Source: Liolophura sinensis
Taxonomy: Eukaryota > Mollusca > Polyplacophora > Chitonida > Chitonidae
Reading direction: 5' to 3'
Length of the DNA: 64,000 nucleotides
Assembly (NCBI RefSeq): GCF_032854445.1
Contig: NC_088301.1
Location: 5,185,044-5,249,043, forward strand
Shown piece after piece: positions 47,946 to 57,400 of the stretch (position 1 is the stretch's first letter; every line of letters begins with the position of its first letter). The notes under the pieces are model-generated. The model was not told where the DNA came from. It saw only the letters and a list, made by a program, of their open reading frames with translations, and did not search any database. The translations under genes and the position numbers were made by a program.

Positions 47946-49682
47946 CCACACAGATATGGTGTCAAAATTGAGATAAAGCAGAATAGAAAACATGTCGCCG
48001 CCAAAACAATGTGGATGTCGAGGGATGTGGAGGGAAGTCCTTCAAGCTAGACTTTGGATTGTACATGATTGAGAGAGAAAAATGATAAAAAAATAAAGTC
48101 CAAACAAGTACACCTGGTCGGTGATGAAGGCAGATGTGTGTACAACAGTTTTGCGGATGTCACAGGCCAAGCAACCTGCATACAACTGATATTGCAATCT
48201 GGTGAGCATTTCATTGGGAGGAGAAACATAACTCTTTAGCGCCATGTTTTGAGAACTAGGGACCAAGCCGCAGACCAATGGTTTGATGTGTATGTCACAG
48301 AAATCAGGCGGCTTGATGTGATTTTGACAGCAAGCTGGACGAAAATATAATTGATAGTTTTGAAAGTTGGACCGAATCTTCAGAAAATTCGTGAACACGT
48401 CTCACAACAACCGAAAGAGATGTTTGCTCAAGGAGCTGAAACGTTGATGCGATAACATGCAAAAATAAAACAGAGATGAACAAATTACCAGAAAAATGAT
48501 GGTGAGAAAATGATGCAGATTTTGTGGGTATGATCACCTAGTAAGAAAATGTAACAAATCTGATAATATTGGAAATTTCCGGATGAAGTGCAAGTCACAC
48601 GTAAGTACTACAAATCAACTCCTCTTCATGCTGTAAATTGTTCAAACACAAATTGTTACAGACAACCCTAACAAATGTTTTTATCGAAACTGATGGCTCT
48701 TTGAAAATGAGCAGGAAAGAAATCAGCTGACCATAAGTGCTGATTTTGGTGATGAGAAGTCAAGTGATCAAGTTCAAACTTAACACTGGAGCTCAAGTAA
48801 CTGTTCTACCAAACAAAATACATGTATACGCTAAGATTACTTCCATCCCACTTCCAAAGCCAGTACAAAGAAGGTATCATACAACAATACCCGCCTAAAT
48901 CAAGATGCAAAGTTTTAGTGATTTAGAAGTTCAAATCAAACAATGCTGGCCGTTGTCGTATAAGTGCCGTTGTTAGGCATTTCTCCATGTAATGGTGTGT
49001 TTTATAAATCTATAGGCAAAATTCAGATTTTTAGATATCACCTGAAAAGTGTTCAGGTGATCTTAGGATTTGCTAAAATCTTACACATTTCAATGAGTAC
49101 ATTGTAAGTGACTTGTTCAAAATGTACACACTGTAAGAAATCACCGCAAAGCTGTCAAATTCAACTTAATTTGTGAAGCTGGATGCAATGGCTTCGATTT
49201 GGTTGTTGAAATTTGACGAGGAGAACGCGAGATTAACCACATTAAGCACACAATCTGGCAACTTTTCTTTTAACAGGCTTCCATGTGGTCTGAATATGTG
49301 CAGTCAAGAATTCCAACGTACTCTTTCTGGATGGTTTGAAAATGCTCATACGGCATTGCTCATACATACACACGACAAAACAACATTTATGGGATGCTTG
49401 AGATTTGCTCTAAGCGTGTGTCGGGAGAAATTGTTGAAAGTAAATAAAGACAAACGTGAGTTTCACAAATGTGAGGGTAAGTATCTTGGTGTAGAAATTA
49501 ATGAAGATGGTCAGAGAGTAAACCTAGACAGAGATTCCTCCATTAGTGCCACGTGGTGTCCTGAAATCAAAGGAAGGTGTTATGAGATTTCCTGAAATGT
49601 TGACTTAAATGAATAATTTCATAACAAATCTTTCAAAGCAAACATCGGTATGACGAGTTTCTGAATCAAAGGCAGTGAAAGC

Positions 49683-49918
49683 TCTGTGTCTTCTTGTTTC
49701 AAGACGAGTACATGCTGCCAAAGTGCTGCCTCTGATGAAGTATCTTGCCGAAGACACCAGACATGACACCCCACCCAGTCACATTATACCAATCAGTCAA
49801 ATTTCCTTGCTCTAACCTCTCTGTGTGTGAGTAGCATCTTTAAAGTCGTTGGTGGGACCCGAGTTTGATCCAGGGTTTCTCGACTTCAAGGCTCTAACCA
49901 TTAAGCCACAGAAGAGTT
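49683..49918 (-). mobile_element. SINE-B inside the Ty3/gypsy fossil
   Basis: TCTGTGTCTTCTTGTTTCAA, CCGAAGACACCAGACATGAC, TTTAAAGTCGTTGGTGGGAC and GTTTGATCCAGGGTTTC match SINE-B; the 3' domain is absent. Confidence 0.8.
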
Positions 49919-50219
49919 CACCTGTTATATGGCAAACTAACTCCAAACATACACTGACCGAGCTTATATCCATGCTATAAAATCGAAAAATCGTAGCCAT
50001 TCTTGATTCACAATGAAATATCTTTTTTGCATGAGACACCGTTGAGTGGGGGAAACCTCTGCTTCATCACCTATTCAGACCGCCGTTAAAGATCAGTCAA
50101 GAAACAAAAACAAATGCAGATAAGAACGTAACTTTCAGCCTTATAGTTTCGCTACATATTACACATAGCATGTCAAGTTAAAGATACACTACCGCATGTA
50201 ATCTCAAGTAGGATTCATT

Positions 50220-50446
50220 TATTTTTTTTTTTGTTTGATTTTTTTTGATGGGTGTTTTTCGCCGTACTCAAGAATATTTCACTTGTGCGACGGCTGCCAT
50301 CATTGCGGACAGAGCCTGGCGGAATCCCATGGACATGTGCAGACTGCTGACAGACCTCCCCACGTACAGTTGTAGGGGAAGCATGCATGAGCTGATCAAC
50401 TCACAGTGGCTACATTGGTGAGACCTAAGGTTCCTGGGTCATTAAA
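50220..50446 (-). mobile_element. SINE-A inside the Ty3/gypsy fossil, diverged
   Basis: T-rich tail, then GCCGTACTCAAGAATATTTC, CCCCACGTACAGTTGTAGGG and ACTCACAGTGGCTACATTGG. It is more diverged than the 42-kb and 45-kb copies and lacks the outermost head. Confidence 0.85.
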
Positions 50447-51190
50447 TATTTTCTCAGGCCACGCTGATTCACGTCGATCTTCATAAAGTAAATTAAAAAC
50501 CCAATGCCTTGTTCGAACCAAAACTTGGCTTTTTTACTGAGCAATCATTTCTTCAATGGCGATGTAACTCTGATGGGCGTTTGCACAAAGTTATATACTT
50601 CTGATTCGGGGATTTACAAAACTGTGGTGGGATTTTGAAATCGTACCTTACCGTACCAGGTCCTTTGTTGTTAGAGTGACCATAAACTATTAAATTTTCC
50701 TTTAGTAAAACCTTACCATGTGCACCAACTGAAACAGAGCATCTGATGCTACCCTTAGACCGTTATGTTTTTATGTATGTAAAGACAGAAGGGAAGCAAC
50801 TCCTTACAGCCAACTTCTTAGCTCGTACACCAAAGCCGCATGGTCTGGCTAATGATACTCTTCGTTCAGAATTACAATATCACGGTCATACGATAACGTT
50901 ATCACTCATTTAGCACATTTAGTTAATGCTAACGAATTTGAAAGTGCTGTTGAAGCAGATAATGAGTTGTCGGAGATGAAGAAAATAATTCATTCAGGTT
51001 AGCTTGATGACCAACGTGCAGTACCAATGTCGGTTCAGGAATGTTGGAATATTAAGGGTGAGTTATGTTTAGTAGATGACTTCTCTATTCAAAACTATCA
51101 TTGCAATGCTTTTGAAAGTTTGTCATCTTATCTTATCATCCGCGCATCAATCAAAGTGATGCAGAGAACGTTAAAAAACGTTTTAGCGGT

Positions 51191-53983
51191 TAAATGACCT
51201 TGCGGCAAATTAGATTATATATAACTTCGTTGGAAAACTTCTCCAAAATGGGTGACTCTACAGATTTCAAACTAACACAGAAATGTTTTCCAAGATCTTC
51301 TCCAGAAATTATTCATTTCGATTCTTATGCATTTAAGCCTTCTATGGGCATGTTTGATATGTCACGTGACATATTTTACAGTTATGTTTTATTTTTCCGG
51401 CAATCTTAAAATGACCCCAGATTTAGTGGCTTCAGATGAACATGTAACTTGGTGCGGTGAATCCAAATTTATTCTTGGAAGTTTGAAGGTGTCACTTCGA
51501 AATAATGTCTTGAGGAATTCAACAAACTTGAGCTAGTTTCCAGTGATGAGCTTCAGTTGTAGCCTCGATGTCTATCCCTTCAATATAGGTTCCACTAAGA
51601 TGACCATATATTTCATCTCGGCCTTAGTGTTTTAGATTCGATCTTACATTGAAATGACCTGAAATTTGAAATATGCGATACAGTCGGAAAATCAGTTTTT
51701 AAGGAACTAGAAGTGACATCATTTAATCATTTTACAAATAACGCTAAAGACATGGGAGTAATAAAATTCAGTATTCCTATTTATCAAACCTGATCTGGAG
51801 TCGTACAGACCGGAAATTCTGGCTTGAACCCCAGTATCATTGAAAGGGGCATGGCATGTACATCTGTATATAGTTCCGTTTAACCCAAGGACCCGTTTTA
51901 CAATATTCCTGTAACTTGATGATTTACCCGCCTTAGGGCCATTTACTTAACTATCTTAAGCAGGCTGCGACAAAAATTAACTAAACCATTTCACAGAAGT
52001 AAAACTGTCTGATAGTCGGGTATGTTGATACTTGATACGAATATGATCGATGAAAGTTTTTTAGTTAGCTTCAAACTATAAAATGAATCAATTCAATACG
52101 TATAAATTAAGAAAAAAAAGATAGCGATAAAGTTTCAGCTGCTGACTCTTGAACATCGTTCTATAACAAACGTTAATTGTCAGTCGGTATTACATCCCGA
52201 AAAAGACGATATTGTTTTGAACTCATGTTCGTTAATTAAAGAGCCTGTGTTAAAAGAATTGCTGTCAAAACTGTGACCGACCGACAGACCAACAGATCCG
52301 CCACGAGTTGACGTTAGTCAGTATGAGCTTGATCGCACAGTGACACGGACACTGACAGTGACTGTCACCCTGAGTTAATGGTTGCATGCGATGTGTACAC
52401 CCGAGAGCGAGTGATCGCCAAAACTAGGCAGTTTGATCAAAATCACTTTCCAACAGATCACTATAATACACACTCTTGTTCTTGGGTAACCAGTATACTT
52501 GAGGCACTGAGATATTTTTCATATATTACAAGTACACGTTTTGCAATCAGCATGACGTAGTCACGTGTACCCACACTCTCGCATATCCTCTGTTCACAAG
52601 AACAACAGTGGTCAGTTTATCACAGAGCAAACACCTAGAAAATGCGTCTCACGAAATAAATTCAACTCGTTCTGCATTTTCTGCTCCCAAAATTCTCTCA
52701 GATTTCACCCTCTAAAAGTTATTGACGATTTTTTTTTTAAACAGCCCGCAGATGTAAACAGATGTAGAACTTTGATCAGCAATTTCACTGGCCCAAAGAA
52801 TCTCATTTATAAAATGGGCATTCTGCAGCCAGCCGCGTCCCCTTCTTCAAAACAATCGACCATAATTTGTCACAGCGCTGAATGAAAGTAAAAGGATAAG
52901 ATTGTTTTATTCCTTAAGTTAAATTATAAGAATTGACTTTTTATTCCATAAGTTAATTATAACAATTGACTGACATGTTTTTCAGATTTCTTACGGTATA
53001 AACGAAAAACCACTACTCGGATTCATACAGTGTGCATAGCGTGTTTTTTTTCGTTTATACCCCAATAAACCTGAAAACATATAACAGCCAATCCTTAATT
53101 AATCTGATGTTGTCCTTTTAAAAACTTTTTGATCAAACGATTCACCCTATGGTTTATATTTTCTTGAGATTTGAGTGTTTCAAAAAGTTATGGTTATGTG
53201 AGATTTTTCTTAGATTTATGAAAAATCTAATTGGTTTAAAAACTACTCGGTTTGTCGCTAGGTGGGCGTTTGCCCGTATATATTCATATTTATAAGCGTA
53301 TTATATCATTGAAGAATAATCCGTGGTATCGAAACGAATCTGTGTCATTTTAAAGATTTTTCGTTTATTTCCATATCTGAAATGGGTGCAAAATATCCGC
53401 AATAACTCCGGCTATGATTATATTTGGAACAATCAATATGTACCGATGCAGTGCTGTTAGTCTTTAATCATATTTTCAAGAACTAATAAAATATCGGTTT
53501 CTACAAAACTGCCATATATCTGTTCAGTTTATAATGATTTGCCCTGAAATGCATAATTTACGTCAGAAATACCCTCCCAGGAATATCAGGCGGAGACCCA
53601 GTGTATACAAATTACCACAGCTATTTCAGTCCAATCATACAAAAAAATATATATAATGTGTTTAGTTTTATTAAGGACGTAATGTCCATCAATAGTGTGT
53701 AATATTCGCTATTTATTCCTCCATCAATGTACATGCATGTGTTTGCCTCTGGTGCTATCTTGGATGGCAAGGAATGGAATAAAGGAACGAACGAATGAAA
53801 ACCTCTATTCTTTAATGTACAGCGGCTAGTGTTCTGTCCAGGCCATAGTGTACTGTGTGCAATTTAGTCGCATCGAGCACAGGTTTATATCTTAAAATCA
53901 CACTTGACATGATTCTATAAACTATCAACAGCGAGTAAATCGGAACTCATACACAAAAGTATACAGAAGTCGACAAAACCGTA
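51191..53983. other. 2.8-kb stretch without recognised gene
   Basis: AT-rich. GACCGACCGACAGACCAACA (52275-52294) is a short phrase of a kind often seen in invertebrate repeats. Open frames of 60-106 codons without domains. Nothing else supported. Confidence 0.4.
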
Positions 53984-54477
53984 TCATTTTGTACAAACAA
54001 CGCAGGTAACTTCGTAGCCGGCAACATAGTTTGGACACGGAAGTGGGCTACAGGCAGCCTCTACTGTGTACAACAAATGTGCGTTAACACTATCACTCGT
54101 GCCCGGATGGGTGTCCGGATCCTGATCCACGCACACGTACTCCGTCCTCTTGTGCGTGGTATGTGCGGCCATGAGAAACCCCAGATACTCCACAGTCCAT
54201 CCGGATGGACACTCCAGGCGGGCTGGTATCATCACGTGACTGGGCCTTCCTGGCGTGTAACAGACAGCACACTGGGCATCCCTATTGTGTGGACTAATAC
54301 CTCCGGAGTTAGATGTGTGGAATACCGGATTGCTGCTGTAAATTTCAAACTCTGTTCCGTAGATATAAGCTTTAGACTGGTGGCCGGGGTAAGTCTTGTT
54401 CCACTGAGGGGATAACGGTAGACATAAGTGATTGGCACCTTCTCCTTCATGCTGGTAATGGGCTCCTGCAATCACAC
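53984..54477 (-). CDS. short-chain collagen C4-like protein, exon 6 (C-terminal domain)
   Basis: Terminal exon, residues 151-313 of the assembled protein. It reads [84 protein letters not shown] and ends [10 protein letters not shown] before the stop. This is the C-terminal globular domain found in sponge short-chain collagen C4 and in many invertebrate collagen C4-like proteins, with its conserved cysteines, and is thought to act in secreted or extracellular matrix proteins. The acceptor TTTCTTTTCAG precedes base 54477; the exon enters in phase 1, matching exon 5. Confidence 0.92.
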
Positions 54478-57400
54478 CTGAAAAGAAATGGAATAATGGT
54501 GATTACAACAAATAATGGTCGTTTTATGTATTATGGATATTTATAATATTTTGAGAGGTTATGTTGAGGGTAAATGACTCCAGCATCAGGACTACAGTGA
54601 ATCTTTCTACTTACCAAAATCAGAATATTTGTTACCCTCTACATCGGACCTTATGTAACTTGAACACAAATGCAATTTTAGGCCAAAGTCTTCAGGTTTG
54701 AAGTGTGTGCACTTTAGCCAGTCAAACGCAATAGATGTTAAGGTATGACTGCACGGTTAAAATGATTGTCTTCCAATCGCTCCGATACACACGATTGAAA
54801 GTCATACGTGTATAAAGAATAAATTTAAAAGTATTTACCATCATTTACAATATCAAAACTACACCATCCAGTCCAATTTAATAAGTTGCTTTTAGTTTTT
54901 TTGTTTGTTTTGAAAGGTAAAAGTAAAGGTTTAACTCAGCGAATATACATATCCAGTTTAAGGCTAAATTGTACATGCTCTTAACTTGATGTTCACTGTT
55001 ATCATCTTACTGTAAATCATAACTTTGCTCAGTTTTCAAATTAAACTGTCTAGGATGAACACTGCTACATCCGCATAATCATTACTGAGCAATAGAACAA
55101 GTATATAAGAATGAACCTCCTGAACCAGGGCGAGTGCGGGGTTCGAACCCACGTACCGGTATTTATAAATGGACACGGTTTGTCTTGTTCAGCGACAATT
55201 AAATCATTGACCAAAACTTTAGTGCATAAAAGTGGAATAAGGTGTGCGTAAGCAAAATGGTGATATCAATAGGTCGCGCATGTTTGCTTAAAGCTGGTGT
55301 AAGTAAAACGGTGATATCAACAGGTGATACATGAATGCAACAAGCTGGTATAAGCAAAATGATGATATCAAGAGGTGATACATGAATGAATCAAGCTGGT
55401 ATAACCGAAATGATGGTATCAGCAGGTGGCATGTGTATCTATGAATCTGGTGTAAACAAAACGGTGCTATAGCGTTCATTTCTTAAATGTATCAAGGCGA
55501 AATAGTTTATTCTATACCGGTAGTGTAAATTTACCACAGTAAACATATGTATATGTTTATAGAATTTTTACATTTAATAAAAAAAATACAGTCAAGTTTA
55601 CTAGATAATTTGTAAAATATCCACCACATTACTATGTGGTCATATTACATATCGCCTCCTCCCTCTTTAACACCCTGTAATTCATGCTGGAGGTGCGTTG
55701 CCTCTCAGCCAATGAGAGTCGTTAAAACTGCCGGCTTGCTCGTGTAAACTCGGAACCTACGTCCAACATTCCGGTTTCCCGATCGTCAAGCGGAAAACGA
55801 ACTGTACTGTTCGTTACCTCCTGGGAAAAAGAGTTCTACTGGAATGTACGCCCTGTACGTCGGCGGTTTCCTGACAGAGAAGACTTCAGGACTAGTTCTT
55901 AGGCAAAATGGAGTCGCCCACAGCGGATTTTGGCGCTGTCTTTATTTATGATTTATCAATTTGAGGTACATATTAGAATTTTTTATGGCATGCACCTGCG
56001 AGGAAAAGCATTCACTTTTCAATGGTACCTTGGTATCTTTGTACCTTGGTATAATGTGGTAGAATGACTTGGGCAGGTTTTCCGTCCCCAGCGAGTATAG
56101 ACTGCACCACCTGGAAATATGATATATTAATATATTTTTTATTTTTTTTATTTTTACGCCATATCCAAAAATATTTCACGTACAATACGGCGGCCAACAC
56201 TGTGGTGGGAGGAAACCGGGAAGAGCCCCGGGGAAACCCACGACCATCCACAGGTTGCTGCAACACCTTTCCCCGTACGGCCCGACAGGAAGCCAGCATG
56301 AGCTGGACCTGAACTCACAGTGGCCGCTCTGGTGAGAGGTTTCTGGTTCATACGAGCAGAACAGAAAACCCGAAAATAGTGAGAGTTGTACATGTAAAAT
56401 ATCATATATATTTTTGAAAACTAAACAATGATCCGCTTTTAGCATTTTATACCTTGTGCTATATTGAGCTTTCAGCAGTAACTGTCACCACCATCAGATA
56501 TTACACATCAGCGTGACATGTTGAACGGTGTTGTGAAATTTCAGGAGTGTTATTTGGTTAAAATGCAATCAAGCGATTTGCATTAAAACAAGATGCACGG
56601 ATATTTGCAATCAAACTATGTGTGACAGTATTTGTTTCTTAGATTTTCTGTTTTAAATTTACTCAGCAATTGGCATTGACCTAATAACGTGTGAAAATAG
56701 CGTATTTTTTACATGCATGCTGTAACTCCGAGGTTAGAATCACTGAGACCGTTTTACACATCCACAATGAAACTGCAGTTTATTAGGTGCTAAAGTTAGA
56801 CTCACTTAGTTTGCCTTGAGCATCTGCGCTGTAAACCGTCAGTACAACTGTGCTAGAATAACTGAGGTAAATTGACAAGCGTCCATATTTTACTGACTAC
56901 GTGTTACCATTTGCCAACTACCACACCGTTGTTACGTGTTATCATCTGCCAACTACCATACTGTCATACTGCTCCTCACAGTGGCTTGTTTCACGTCTTG
57001 TATACTTGCTGTTAAGGTGTTAATGGTAGACTCACCTTCACCAATCTCCAGAGTTAATGTGTTAATGATAGACTCACCTGTACTTGTCTCCGCTGAGTCG
57101 CCTCTGGGGGATGAGTCAGGACGAGTACTCCCCCCTACCGCTTTGTACTTCTTCCCGTTGTTTCTGTAGCGTGTCACCTCCTCGGTGATCAAGGCTGACA
57201 TTTTTGCAGACAGGATATTGATAATGCTATCTAGATGAGACTCCATCGAGAAAGACTGTCCCTGGATGAAAGTGGTTTACTTTTTACCTAAGATCGGTTG
57301 CTGTTGACTTCATCCATGTCCCTGACTTAAATGCACACAACGAGTCTATGAACAGAGACGGAGCCATCAGCAATTTCTTTCTTTACCTGTTTTTTTTATA

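Larger units (their letters stand above)
48000..51190 (+). mobile_element. Ty3/gypsy-type LTR retrotransposon fossil
   Basis: Old, heavily broken element (many breaks). Recognisable parts, in order: a gag-like stretch with a nucleocapsid-knuckle-like region (about 48000-48620), a reverse transcriptase region (about 49173-49595) with the family's KLDA, FNRLPCGL and NKDKREFHK...KYLGVEI phrases, and later pol/RNase H-to-integrase linker remnants (about 50750-51190). No LTR was recognised at either end. A SINE-B and a SINE-A copy lie inside it and must be younger insertions. Confidence 0.7.

Noticed and set aside
54077-54415. 112-codon plus-strand frame as a gene
   Set aside because: Antisense shadow of the collagen C4-like terminal exon, which has family-level similarity.
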